DNA of 64,000 bases. Origin: Rhodospirillaceae bacterium. GTDB taxonomy: Bacteria > Pseudomonadota > Alphaproteobacteria > GCA-2731375. The DNA is taken from positions 104,854-168,853 of the forward strand of contig JABIWH010000019.1 in the NCBI GenBank assembly GCA_018701215.1. Direction: 5' to 3'. The position numbers and the translations under genes were made by a program. The first letter of the stretch is position 1. Each line of letters opens with the position of its first letter. Below the pieces are notes generated by a model. It worked only from the letters and a program-made list of their open reading frames with translations. It was not told where the DNA came from and searched no databases. Of the stretch, positions 9,208 through 17,741 are shown piece after piece.

Positions 9208-9981
9208 TTAACCGAAGCCATCAAAGAAGCGGCTAAAACGGATCGCCGAGGGCCATTTCCAGATTTCCCAGATGCGGGCGCTGCCGTTGACGGAGAAGAA
9301 AATGACTTCAGCACGGCCAACCAGGTTTTCCGCCGGAACAAAGCCCACATGATCGAGGAAACGGCTATCCGTGGAATCGTCCCGGTTATCGCCCATTGCA
9401 AAATAATGATCGGCGGGCACCACATAGACATTGGTGTTATCAGCCATGCCCCGGGGCTGCAGATCCAAGGTCAGATAGGTTCGCCCGTTGGGTAAGGTCT
9501 CGCGGTATTGCCGCACCCGGCCATAGCGGGCATTGGTATGCTGTTGCACGAAATCCTCGACCCGCTCCTTCTTTACCGCCTTGCCGTTGATATGTAGTAC
9601 GCCGCCGCGAACCTGAATGCGATCTCCCGGCAGTCCAATAATCCGCTTGATATAGTCGGTGGCATTATCGGTCGGCAGTTTAAAGACCGCGATATCACCG
9701 CGCACTACCGGCGCTTCATTGATCCGGCCATTGAACAGCGGCGGGCTGAGGGGCATGGAATGCTTGCTATAGCCGTACGGAAATTTCGAGACGAAGACAT
9801 AGTCACCGATTAACAAGGTCGGCAACATGGAGCCCGAGGGGATATTGAACGGCTCGTAGGCCACGGTGCGGATCACCAAGGCGATCAGAACGGCGTAGAC
9901 CACGGTCTTGACGGTCTCCCGCCAGCCCTCCTGTTTTTCGGCTTTACCGTCCGAAATTTGTTCTGAATTCATCTTAGCCAT
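9208..9981 (-). CDS. lepB: signal peptidase I
   Basis: 257-residue inner-membrane serine protease that removes signal peptides from secreted proteins. A single N-terminal membrane segment (VVYAVLIALVIRTVAYEPFN) precedes IPSGSMLPTLLIGDYV, which contains the catalytic serine. RGDIAVFKLP..YIKRIIGLPGD contains the catalytic lysine, and GDNRDDSTDSR is the family signature near the C-terminus. The ATG at 9981 is used, with a second in-frame ATG three codons in. It sits between acpS and rnc. Confidence 0.96.
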   Translation of the reverse strand: MAKMNSEQISDGKAEKQEGWRETVKTVVYAVLIALVIRTVAYEPFNIPSGSMLPTLLIGDYVFVSKFPYGYSKHSMPLSPPLFNGRINEAPVVRGDIAVFKLPTDNATDYIKRIIGLPGDRIQVRGGVLHINGKAVKKERVEDFVQQHTNARYGRVRQYRETLPNGRTYLTLDLQPRGMADNTNVYVVPADHYFAMGDNRDDSTDSRFLDHVGFVPAENLVGRAEVIFFSVNGSARIWEIWKWPSAIRFSRFFDGFG

Positions 9982-9999
9982 ATCAAAATTATAGACTTG

Positions 10000-10428
10000 T
10001 CATCCCGCCTCTTCGCCGCCGGGCCCGAAATCGGCTGGAATGACCGAGATAATAACCACGGCCTGACCCAAGGGTGGTTCGTCGGTCAGGGTTAGGTCGA
10101 TTTGCGCCTTCATGCCCGCTGGCGTCAATTCTTGCAAGCGTTTCAGTGCGCCGCCCGTCAGCTCCATGCTGGGCTTGCCGCCCGGCAAATTGACCACGCC
10201 CAGGTCACGCCAATAGACACCGCGGCGAAAACCCGTACCTAGCGCCTTGGAACAAGCTTCCTTGGCGGCGAAACGTTTGGCGTATGTTTCCACCCGGTTG
10301 CGCCGGCGCTCCGCCTTCTGCCTCTCCAACGGGGTGAAAATACGTTCGATAAAACGGTCGCCAAACCTCTCCAACGTGCGTTCGATACGGCGGATATCGA
10401 TCAGATCATTACCAATGCCGATGATCAT
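10000..10428 (-). CDS. acpS: holo-[acyl-carrier-protein] synthase
   Basis: 142-residue phosphopantetheinyl transferase that converts apo-ACP to holo-ACP using CoA, required for fatty acid synthesis. IIGIGNDLIDIRRIE contains the Mg-binding aspartate, and FAAKEACSKALGTGFRRGV is the second signature with the catalytic glutamate and lysine. The pdxJ-acpS-lepB order is the standard proteobacterial arrangement. The short C-terminal extension (GPGGEEAG) is of no evident significance. Confidence 0.96.
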   Translation of the reverse strand: MIIGIGNDLIDIRRIERTLERFGDRFIERIFTPLERQKAERRRNRVETYAKRFAAKEACSKALGTGFRRGVYWRDLGVVNLPGGKPSMELTGGALKRLQELTPAGMKAQIDLTLTDEPPLGQAVVIISVIPADFGPGGEEAG

Positions 10429-10450
10429 GCCAAATGCCTATCCCGCCCGC

Positions 10451-11206
10451 TCAGGCAGAACGGCTGCCGGCGGCCTCTGCACGGGCCTGATCCATCAAGG
10501 CGCGCATGCGCTTGATCGCCGAGTCCAGACCGCCAAAGATCGCTTCGCCAATCAGAAAATGGCCGATGTTCAGCTCCCGTACATTCGTGATGGCCGCAAC
10601 AGCTCCGACATTGTCATAGCTCAAACCATGGCCGGCATGACACTCAAGGCCCAGATCATCGGCCAGGGCAGCGGCACTAGCTAAACGCTGCAACTCCGCC
10701 TCCCATGTATCCGGGCCAGCCTCGGCATAACAGCCGGTATGCAGTTCCACCACCGGGGCGCCCAGACGGTGGGCCGCAACCAATTGCCGCTCTTCGGGGT
10801 CGATAAACAGCGAGACCCGAATACCGGCCTGTACCATTTCGTCTACATAGCGGCGCAAATGGTTTTCGCCGCCATGGGCGTCCAAACCACCCTCGGTGGT
10901 CAGTTCCTCGCGCTTTTCGGGCACGATACAGGCGGCATGCGGGCGATGCCGCAGGGCGATGGCCAGCATCTCATCCGTCGCCGCCATCTCCAAATTCAAG
11001 GGCAGCTCGATCTGAGCGCTCAGCCGCTCAATATCCTCGTCCGAAATGTGCCGGCGGTCCTCGCGCAGATGTGCCGTGATGCCATCAGCACCTGCCTCCG
11101 CCGCCATGCGGGCGGCACGGGTGGGGTCGGGATGGGCGATGCCACGGGCGTTACGGATGGTCGCGACGTGATCAATATTGACGCCAAGGCGTAATAGATT
11201 GCTCAT
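10451..11206 (-). CDS. pdxJ: pyridoxine 5'-phosphate synthase
   Basis: 251-residue TIM-barrel enzyme condensing 1-deoxyxylulose 5-phosphate with 3-amino-2-oxopropyl phosphate to make PNP, the last step of DXP-dependent vitamin B6 synthesis. LGVNIDHVATIRNARG at the N-terminus and GITAHLREDRRHI are diagnostic. HAGHGLSYDNV and NIGHFLIGEAIF are the C-terminal phosphate-binding region. The ATG at 11206 is preferred to a TTG four codons upstream. It stands between pyrE and acpS on the same strand. Confidence 0.96.
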   Translation of the reverse strand: MSNLLRLGVNIDHVATIRNARGIAHPDPTRAARMAAEAGADGITAHLREDRRHISDEDIERLSAQIELPLNLEMAATDEMLAIALRHRPHAACIVPEKREELTTEGGLDAHGGENHLRRYVDEMVQAGIRVSLFIDPEERQLVAAHRLGAPVVELHTGCYAEAGPDTWEAELQRLASAAALADDLGLECHAGHGLSYDNVGAVAAITNVRELNIGHFLIGEAIFGGLDSAIKRMRALMDQARAEAAGSRSA

Positions 11207-11257
11207 ATCAGGCTCCAAAACAAACAGTATGAGGTCTATTTGCCACGTTAAGCCCCC

Positions 11258-11845
11258 CTAACGCAAACCGCGGCTGCCAGGTTTGACGGCGGGAATAGCC
11301 GCCAATTCGGGCGGCAGGTTGTCGGCTTCATAGGCGGGTACCTCCAAACCGACCAGGGCGAACAGGGGCACGCCGACATCGACTTTGCCGTCCGAGCGGT
11401 CGACCAGACAGGAAGCGGCAACAACCTCGCCGCCCAACTCCTGAATACAGGCAATGCATTCCCGCGATGACAGCCCGGTGGTGACGATATCCTCGGCCAT
11501 CAAAACGCGGGCACCAGGCGGAATTTCAAAGCCCCGGCGAAGGACGAATTCGCCATCCACCCGCTCGGTGAATATGGCCGGACAGCCCAGCTGCCGACCC
11601 ATCTCGTAGCCGACAACGACCCCGCCCATGGCCGGCGAGACCACCAGATCGATCGCGTCCTGGCCCAAGGCGGCGACAATGCGGCCGGCCAATTCAGCAC
11701 ACAGAATGGCCGCCCGGTCAGGGTGCATCAAAACCTTGGCGCATTGCAGGTAGGTCGGGCTGCGCAGGCCCGAGGTCAGAATGAAATGCCCTTCCAACAA
11801 GGCGCCGACATCGCGGTAGTGTTGTAGTACGTCCTGATCATTCAT
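11258..11845 (-). CDS. pyrE: orotate phosphoribosyltransferase
   Basis: About 195 residues. It makes OMP from orotate and PRPP in de novo pyrimidine synthesis. The type I PRTase PRPP loop is seen as VLMAEDIVTTGLSSRE, and HFILTSGLRSPTYLQC is the orotate-binding N-terminal region. An ATG at 11845 is used. A GTG at 11857 with an upstream GAGAGA stretch would overlap the rsh stop by four bases and is a credible alternative. The gene is the second member of the rsh-pyrE-pdxJ-acpS-lepB-rnc-era series. Confidence 0.95.
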   Translation of the reverse strand: MNDQDVLQHYRDVGALLEGHFILTSGLRSPTYLQCAKVLMHPDRAAILCAELAGRIVAALGQDAIDLVVSPAMGGVVVGYEMGRQLGCPAIFTERVDGEFVLRRGFEIPPGARVLMAEDIVTTGLSSRECIACIQELGGEVVAASCLVDRSDGKVDVGVPLFALVGLEVPAYEADNLPPELAAIPAVKPGSRGLR

Positions 11846-11853
11846 TCGTGCTG

Positions 11854-14031
11854 TCACTCTCTCTGTCTCTCGGCGGAACTGATATCCGGCGTGGCCCGCA
11901 GGGCGGCGATAATGTTGGTCAGATGTTTCAGGTCGGCGACCTCCACATCCACCTGCATTTCAAAGAAATCGGCGCTGCGGTCAACCACCTTAAGGTTTGA
12001 AATATTGCCCATGTTCTTGGCGATAACGCTGGACAGGCTGGACAGGCTGCCCGGTTGATTTGAAACCACGGTATCGATCCGGCCCACGAACAGCCCCGGG
12101 TCCTCCGGGTTGAGGTCCCAGCGCACATCAATCCAATCGTCGCGATCTTCAGGCAGTTCTGCTAGGCGGGCACAGTCGATGACATGAATATCAACACCCT
12201 TGCCGGGGCTGACAATGCCGACAATCCGGTCACCAGGCAGGGGATGGCAGCAGTCACCATAATGCACCGCCAATCCCGGTGTCAGGCCCTGTATGGGAAT
12301 AGCGTTCTCCACCGCACCGCCATTCACGGTCCCACCAGCACCCCGCCGCAGCCGGGCTGGCAGCATGCGGTTGATAGCGCCAAACGCCGAGGCGGCACGC
12401 CAGCGTCTCTCGCCCGGGAAAATCTTAGCCAGCAGTTGCCTCGATGTCAGATGGCCCTGGCCCAACTGGATATAAATATCATCCGCGCTAGGGGCATCGA
12501 AGATCAGCAGGACATTTTCCAGGGCCCGGTCGGAAAATTCATGCCCGGACTCGCGAAATGCCTTTTCCGCGATGGCACGGCCCAGCTTGCGGTATTCCTC
12601 GCGCTGTTCAGCCCGGACATAGCGCCGGATCGCGGCCCGCGCCTTGCCCGTCACGACGAAACTCTCCCATGCCGGCTCCGGCGCGGTTTTCGTGGATCGC
12701 AGGATTTCCACCTGATCGCCATTCTGCAGCTGTGTGCGCAGCGGCGCGACACGGCCATTCACCTTGCAGCCAACACAGGTATTGCCGATATCGGTATGCA
12801 GGGCATAGGCAAAATCCACCGCCGTACCGCCACGTGGCAGAACGATAACCGCGCCGCGCGGGGTAAAGCAAAAAACCTGGTCGGAATACATTTCCAACTT
12901 AGTATGTTCCAGGAATTCCTCGGGGTTCTGCGCGTGCTCCAATATCTCCAAAAGACCTTGCAGCCAATGAAACTGGCTGCCGTCGCTGGGCCCGATATTC
13001 TGCTTGTATTGCCAATGCGCCGCCACGCCCAATTCGGCGATGCGGTGCATCATGGAGGTGCGGATCTGGATTTCGATACGGCGGTTCTCCGGCCCGATCA
13101 CCGTCGTATGCAGGGATTGATAGTTGTTCGCCTTGGGAGTGGAAAGGTAATCCTTGAAACGGCCAGGCACCATTTTATAGGTGCCGTGAACCACGCCCAG
13201 AACCTGATAGCAATCGGCCACCGTATCGACGATCAGGCGGAATGCGACTGTATCGGACAATTGTTCAAAGGCGACATGATTGCGCTGCATCTTGTGCCAA
13301 ATTGAATACGGCGTCTTAACACGGCTGCTGACCTCCACCGGAATACCGGCCGCCTCGCAAGTTTGCTCCAACTCCGCTGAGATCCGCTCTTGCGGGTCTT
13401 CGCCATCATCGTGCAGAAACTCCAAACGGCGCAGCACGGATTCGCGGGCATCGGGGTTCTGTTCAGCAAAGGCCAGGTCTTCCAATTCCTGTTTCAGCCG
13501 CTGCATGCCCAGGCGCTCGGCCAGGGGGGCATAGATCTCCATGGTTTCCGTGGCGATGCGCAAACGCTTCTCGGGCGAGCGTAGATGGTGCAGGGTCCGC
13601 ATATTGTGCAGACGGTCCGCCAGCTTGACCAACAGCACCCGAATATCGTTGGACATAGCCAACACCAGCTTGCGTAAATTCTCCGCCTGCTGATTGGCTT
13701 CCGGTTGCAATTCCAACTTGGCCAATTTTGTGACGCCATCCACAAGCTGGCCGATGTCGTCACCGAAAGTCTGCTTAATCTCCTCGACCGTGGCCAAGGT
13801 ATCTTCCACCGTGTCATGCAGCAGCGCGGTGACGATGGTGGCGCAATCCAACTTATAATCAGCCAGAATGGCGGCTACTTCCACGGGATGAGAAAAATAC
13901 GGATCGCCCGAGGCCCGCAATTGCGAACCATGCGCCTTCATGGAGAACACGTAGGCGCGGTTCAGCAGGTCTTCATCCACATGACTGTCGTAGTCGGCGA
14001 CCCGTTCAACCAGTTCAAATTGACGGATCAT
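11854..14031 (-). CDS. rsh: bifunctional (p)ppGpp synthetase/hydrolase, RelA/SpoT family
   Basis: 725-residue stringent-response enzyme. Domains in order: HD hydrolase (SHPVEVAAILADYKLD, LLHDTVEDT near residues 50-80), synthetase (RVKTPYSIWHKM, GRFKDYLSTPKANNYQSLH), TGS (VIVLPRGGTAVDFAYALHTD), and C-terminal ACT (IDTVVSNQPGSLSSLSSVIA). Both the HD dyad and the synthetase GRFKDY motif are intact, so both activities are expected, as for the single Rsh of alphaproteobacteria. It lies downstream of rpoZ, with one copy of a 104-bp palindromic repeat in the 205-base gap. Confidence 0.97.
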   Translation of the reverse strand: MIRQFELVERVADYDSHVDEDLLNRAYVFSMKAHGSQLRASGDPYFSHPVEVAAILADYKLDCATIVTALLHDTVEDTLATVEEIKQTFGDDIGQLVDGVTKLAKLELQPEANQQAENLRKLVLAMSNDIRVLLVKLADRLHNMRTLHHLRSPEKRLRIATETMEIYAPLAERLGMQRLKQELEDLAFAEQNPDARESVLRRLEFLHDDGEDPQERISAELEQTCEAAGIPVEVSSRVKTPYSIWHKMQRNHVAFEQLSDTVAFRLIVDTVADCYQVLGVVHGTYKMVPGRFKDYLSTPKANNYQSLHTTVIGPENRRIEIQIRTSMMHRIAELGVAAHWQYKQNIGPSDGSQFHWLQGLLEILEHAQNPEEFLEHTKLEMYSDQVFCFTPRGAVIVLPRGGTAVDFAYALHTDIGNTCVGCKVNGRVAPLRTQLQNGDQVEILRSTKTAPEPAWESFVVTGKARAAIRRYVRAEQREEYRKLGRAIAEKAFRESGHEFSDRALENVLLIFDAPSADDIYIQLGQGHLTSRQLLAKIFPGERRWRAASAFGAINRMLPARLRRGAGGTVNGGAVENAIPIQGLTPGLAVHYGDCCHPLPGDRIVGIVSPGKGVDIHVIDCARLAELPEDRDDWIDVRWDLNPEDPGLFVGRIDTVVSNQPGSLSSLSSVIAKNMGNISNLKVVDRSADFFEMQVDVEVADLKHLTNIIAALRATPDISSAERQRE

Positions 14032-14076
14032 GGCGCCGCCGCAGGTAATGGAAGCTTAAACAACAACGGCGCCGCG

Positions 14077-14180
14077 TAAGAGCAATTTTCAATTAAACGT
14101 AGTCGCTTTCGCGACTTAGGTATTTGCTTCAATGGCTCGACCCCTAAAGAGTCTGAGCGCATTATCTTAATGCGCTCTAA
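14077..14180 (-). repeat. 104-bp palindromic repeat, copy A (pairs with 27650-27753)
   Basis: Read on the minus strand it begins TAGAGCGCATT and ends GAAAATTGCTCTTA. It contains a perfect 10-bp stem (14155-14164 with 14168-14177, loop TCT) and a 6-bp stem with a GAAA tetraloop (14101-14116). The element aligns along its whole length with the one at 27650-27753, sharing TAGAGCGCATT, AATGC-CTCAGACTCTT and the terminal GAAAAT block. The TAGAGC / GCTCTTA ends are near-inverted, as in MITE- or REP-like elements. It occupies half of the rpoZ-rsh gap. Confidence 0.75.
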
Positions 14181-14236
14181 GCGGCGCCGGCTGCTTGCCC
14201 AACCGCTTCGCGGCGTGTTTCGCGGCACCTACCGCC

Positions 14237-14614
14237 TTAGGCCGCATCCCCATCATCGGCGGCTTCACCAGGCATATCACCAAGGGGAGCGGGATCAGCG
14301 ACCAGAACTTCTGATTCATCAATGTTATCGGCGAATTGGTGGCTCAACATCTGTGCCTCCATATCGTCTTCTTCCGGCTCGTCAACTTCCACATGGCGCT
14401 GCATGGTCTGGATGACGTTGTCGCGCAGGGTATCGGCGGAAATCGTTTCCTCGGCGATTTCACGCAAGGCGATCACGGAATATTTGTCCCGGTCCTCGGG
14501 CACGGTCAACTCTGCACCGGCGGAAATCTGCCGGGCGCGCCCCGCCGCGATCAATACCAGATCGAACCGGTTCGGAACCTTGTCAATGCAATCTTCTACG
14601 GTAACACGGGCCAT
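14237..14614 (-). CDS. rpoZ: DNA-directed RNA polymerase omega subunit
   Basis: 125-residue omega subunit aiding assembly and stability of RNA polymerase. MARVTVEDCIDKVPNRFDLVLIAAGRARQ is the canonical N-terminus, and KYSVIALREIAEETI completes the conserved core. The acidic C-terminal extension (DEPEEDDMEA...EAADDGDAA) is typical of alphaproteobacterial omegas. The start at 14614 is set by GGAG about 12 bases upstream and by the conserved MARVTVEDC. It is upstream of rsh, the usual order. Confidence 0.95.
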   Translation of the reverse strand: MARVTVEDCIDKVPNRFDLVLIAAGRARQISAGAELTVPEDRDKYSVIALREIAEETISADTLRDNVIQTMQRHVEVDEPEEDDMEAQMLSHQFADNIDESEVLVADPAPLGDMPGEAADDGDAA

Positions 14615-14754
14615 GGTCGCTATATCTCCACTACGCCGCACACGAAAGGTTCACGGCACCCACTATCGGGGGCGCTATAAATACGTCGGCGGCATCGGTA
14701 TTTCAAGCCCCATGTAAAGCACATTCGCCAATAGTGCAAACGGCTTAGAGCCGA

Positions 14755-15270
14755 TTAATCAGGTATTTTCAGCAATTCCTGCCCGGGCTCGAGCAACGCC
14801 AGCATTTCCGCCGCCGTCCGGCCTGAAACCGGGTGCCGCCAGCTAGGTGCCAACACCGCCAACGGCGCCAACACAAAGGCCCGTTCATCAAGGCGCGGGT
14901 GCGGCAAGAACAAAGCCTTATCCGCCTCACCTCGCCCCGTCACATAGTCGCCATATGCCAAAAGGTCCAAATCGACGATACGGGCGGCCCAGCGTACATC
15001 GCCGGCGCTGCGCTGGCGGCCAAAATGCGCTTCGGTACGATGTAACAATGCCAGCAAGGCTTGCGGCGCCAACGCCGTTTCGATGCAGGCGACGCCATTT
15101 ACGAACCAGGGCTGATCCGACGCCGGTATGGGGGCGGACTGATACCACGGTGAGCAGCCTACCACCCGCACGCCGGCCCGTTGCAGGTGCGCCAAGGCCG
15201 CCGACAGAACTTTGATCGGCGGGCCGAATACAGGCGAGGTAAGATTACCGCCAAGCCCGATCAAGATCAT
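14755..15270 (-). CDS. folK: 2-amino-4-hydroxy-6-hydroxymethyldihydropteridine diphosphokinase
   Basis: 171-residue HPPK that pyrophosphorylates the pterin precursor of folate using ATP. ILIGLGGNL opens the fold, WYQSAPIPASDQPWFVNGV carries the substrate-binding residues, and RWAARIVDLDLLAYGD is the family signature (R-W-x-x-R-x-x-D-x-D) that binds ATP and Mg. HPRLDERAFVLAPLA is the conserved C-terminal block. The ATG at 15270 is preferred over an upstream codon. It is divergent from the NYN gene and upstream of rpoZ. Confidence 0.95.
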   Translation of the reverse strand: MILIGLGGNLTSPVFGPPIKVLSAALAHLQRAGVRVVGCSPWYQSAPIPASDQPWFVNGVACIETALAPQALLALLHRTEAHFGRQRSAGDVRWAARIVDLDLLAYGDYVTGRGEADKALFLPHPRLDERAFVLAPLAVLAPSWRHPVSGRTAAEMLALLEPGQELLKIPD

Positions 15271-15463
15271 GACGCCACCATCCTGCATGCGCCCCGCAGG
15301 TTCATTCGGGGCCGGAATATTTCGATCATAGGTGTTCCCAGTCTTGATTTCCGTGTAAAGTTATCCGGCGTCATGGTAGCCATACACAAGCCATTGCGTG
15401 GTTAAATATAACGTCAAATTTTTCATTTTTTTTATTCAATGCATTTTTAAAGAAGGAATAATC

Positions 15464-16141
15464 ATGGATCAGCCACATGAGCGGATTGCCCTTTTCATCG
15501 ACGGATCGAACCTTTATGCGGCCGCTCGGGCCCTAGGATTTGACATTGATTACAAGAAGTTACTGGAATTCTTCTCGGGCCGCGGTTACCTAGTACGGGC
15601 GCTTTACTACACTGCCCTGATCGAGGATCAAGAATATTCTCCAATCCGTCCCCTGGTCGATTGGTTGGACTACAACGGCTATACCATGGTGACCAAGCCG
15701 ACCAAGGAATTCACCGATGCCGCGGGCCGGCGCAAGATCAAGGGCAACATGGATATCGAACTTGCCGTCGATATGCTGGAAATGGCGGACAACCTTGACC
15801 ACCTCTATGTATTTTCCGGTGACGGCGATTTCCGCCGCTTGGTCGAAGCGGTACAGCGCAGGGGCAAGCGGGTCACGGTTGTCTCTACCGTGCGCTCTTC
15901 CCCGCCCATGGCGGCGGACGAGCTGCGGCGGCAAGCTGACGTGTTTTTGGAATTGGAAAAGCTGATCCCGCATATCTCCCGCGCCGGCAACCGCCAACCC
16001 ATCCCCGCCAGCAAGACGTCCGGGGCAAAATCGTCGCCCGAGGCCGGCACCGATGAGCACTATTCCGACGATGCCTTTGGCGACTATGACGATGACGACG
16101 AATTTGCCGACTATGATGATGGCGAGAGCCAAAGCGCCTGA
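15464..16141 (+). CDS. NYN domain (LabA/DUF88-type) putative ribonuclease
   Basis: 225 residues. The NYN fold is a PIN-like metal-dependent nuclease: FIDGSNLYAAA near the start, GNMDIELAVDM in the middle and YVFSGDGDFRRLV carry the expected acidic metal-binding residues. The last 40 residues are an acidic, aspartate-rich tail (DDAFGDYDDDDEFADYDD). AAGAAGGA lies 7-8 bases upstream of the ATG, fixing this start; the upstream 66 bases in frame are AT-rich and look non-coding. Its stop overlaps the next start as TGATG, coupling it to the uracil-DNA glycosylase. The RNA target is unknown. Confidence 0.88.
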   Translation: MDQPHERIALFIDGSNLYAAARALGFDIDYKKLLEFFSGRGYLVRALYYTALIEDQEYSPIRPLVDWLDYNGYTMVTKPTKEFTDAAGRRKIKGNMDIELAVDMLEMADNLDHLYVFSGDGDFRRLVEAVQRRGKRVTVVSTVRSSPPMAADELRRQADVFLELEKLIPHISRAGNRQPIPASKTSGAKSSPEAGTDEHYSDDAFGDYDDDDEFADYDDGESQSA

Positions 16142-16809
16142 TGCCAAGCTCCGGCCGGCAACCAGACGGGCAACCGGCGGATCCGCCCGCCGACTGTGGT
16201 CTTTGCCCGCGCCTGGTTGCCTTCCGTGGGGAAAGCCAGGCAAAAAATCCCGCTTGGTTTAATGGCGCCGTTGCCTCCTTTGGTGACCCGGATGCGCGCC
16301 TGTTGATCGTTGGCCTGGCGCCGGGCCTGTCGGGGGCCAACCGCACGGCACGGCCCTTCACCGGTGATTTCGCCGGCGATCTGTTGTACCAGACCCTGGC
16401 GGCGCATGGTTTTTCCGCCGGCACCTATGACAAGCGCGCCGATGACGGCCTGACCCTGCTGGATTGCCGGATCACCAACGCCGTACGCTGCGTGCCACCG
16501 CAGAACAAGCCGATTGGTGCCGAGATCAAGACCTGCCGGCAATTCCTGATCGCGCAACTGGCGCAGGCGCCGCAACCGAAAGCCATCCTGGCCCTGGGAC
16601 GGATTGCCCATGACAGCCTGCTGACCACCCTGGAGCTGCGCCGGGCCGCCTACCCCTTCGGCCACGGCGCCCGCCATGACCTAGGCGATGGCCGGGCCCT
16701 GTACGACAGCTATCACTGCTCCCGCTACAACACCAACACCCGGCGCCTGACGCCGGAAATGTTCCACGCCGTCTTCGCCGCCATACGGGCCGAACTGGAT
16801 CAGAACTAG
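16141..16809 (+). CDS. uracil-DNA glycosylase, family 5 (UdgB-like)
   Basis: 222-residue DNA-repair glycosylase expected to excise uracil and other deaminated bases. CGLCPRLVAF near the N-terminus begins the Fe-S cluster ligands; later cysteines (LLDCRITNAVRCVPP, IKTCRQF) complete the set. IVGLAPGLSGANRTARPFTG is the active-site motif with the GLAPG form of family 5 rather than GEAPG of family 4. SYHCSRYNTNTRRL is the C-terminal uracil-recognition loop. Translation is coupled to the NYN nuclease upstream (TGATG). Confidence 0.9.
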   Translation: MPSSGRQPDGQPADPPADCGLCPRLVAFRGESQAKNPAWFNGAVASFGDPDARLLIVGLAPGLSGANRTARPFTGDFAGDLLYQTLAAHGFSAGTYDKRADDGLTLLDCRITNAVRCVPPQNKPIGAEIKTCRQFLIAQLAQAPQPKAILALGRIAHDSLLTTLELRRAAYPFGHGARHDLGDGRALYDSYHCSRYNTNTRRLTPEMFHAVFAAIRAELDQN

Positions 16810-16867
16810 TCGTTGTTTCCAGGAAAACAGCCCCAGGATGGGTTACCTACTTGGATTGACTATAGCT

Positions 16868-17503
16868 TTAACGCCAGGCCCAGACAGGTTCGCCTAGATG
16901 GGCGACGCGGGTTTGCCGGCCATGCAGGCCGACCTCGCGGAATTGATAGACCATGGCCGCCGAGGGGGCATGCAAGGCATCATCATCGCCCATCAACAGG
17001 CGGATCACCGGGCGCTCGCTTTCGGGGATATCGACGAATTCCGGCGAGCCCGGGCGGTTCAACTCACGGAAAGTGATGCGGTGGATGCGCGCCACTTCAT
17101 CGGGGTTGGCTTCCATCCTGGCGCCGATGCCGCCCCAGACCACGATCGGCGTAATCAGATAGCCCGACTGGGTTTGATAATCGTCCAAGACACCCATGAC
17201 CGACTCTTCGCCAAGGTGCAGGTTCACTTCTTCGCGCAATTCCCGCAACGCACCTTGGATTGGCGTTTCGCCCTCGTCTATGCGTCCGCCGGGCAGGGCA
17301 AACTGGCCCGCGTGGCTATTCAGGCGCGGGGTGCGCCGGGTTAATACATATGCGCCCTCGCCCTGGTCGTCGCAAACCAGGGCAATCGCCACGGCGGCAT
17401 GTTTCAGCCCCTCGGCCGAGGCCGGGGCCCGCGCGAAACCACCAAGATTGGTACTGATCCGGGCCCGCATGGCCTCGTCATAACGGTAATGTGCATCTTC
17501 CAT
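16868..17503 (-). CDS. Nudix hydrolase, CoA pyrophosphatase (NudL)-like
   Basis: 211 residues. YVLTRRTPRLNSHAGQFALPGG matches the NudL/CoA-diphosphatase extension preceding the Nudix box, and the box itself follows (GGRIDEGET...ALRELREEVNL). The likely reaction is hydrolysis of CoA or acyl-CoA to 3',5'-ADP and phosphopantetheine derivatives. GAGG lies 4 bases upstream of the ATG. It is convergent with the glycosylase gene and stands alone. In a window rich in CoA-ester enzymes a CoA-turnover role would fit, but this is only context. Confidence 0.88.
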   Translation of the reverse strand: MEDAHYRYDEAMRARISTNLGGFARAPASAEGLKHAAVAIALVCDDQGEGAYVLTRRTPRLNSHAGQFALPGGRIDEGETPIQGALRELREEVNLHLGEESVMGVLDDYQTQSGYLITPIVVWGGIGARMEANPDEVARIHRITFRELNRPGSPEFVDIPESERPVIRLLMGDDDALHAPSAAMVYQFREVGLHGRQTRVAHLGEPVWAWR

Positions 17504-17741
17504 CGTTCCTCAGATAACCTCTAAATTCATGGCCGGCAAGCCTGCTTCGGATCGTCAGGTCTCCAGCCATGCCGCCAGCCAGCCCTCCAGCCGCCCCTCC
17601 AGCCATCGTGAGAAAATCATTCTAACACCTTCGCAATTTGTATAGGATCGGCGCCAAACCTGAAATTATCCGCGGCACGCCGGATAGACCGTGCCGTTGA
17701 CCGGCAGGCGCGGCTGAACAGCGTGATAAGAGTAACATCGC

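Noticed and set aside
15398..15463. 22-codon N-terminal extension of the NYN protein
   Set aside because: It is AT-rich and unlike the rest of the protein, while a good ribosome-binding site precedes the ATG at 15464.
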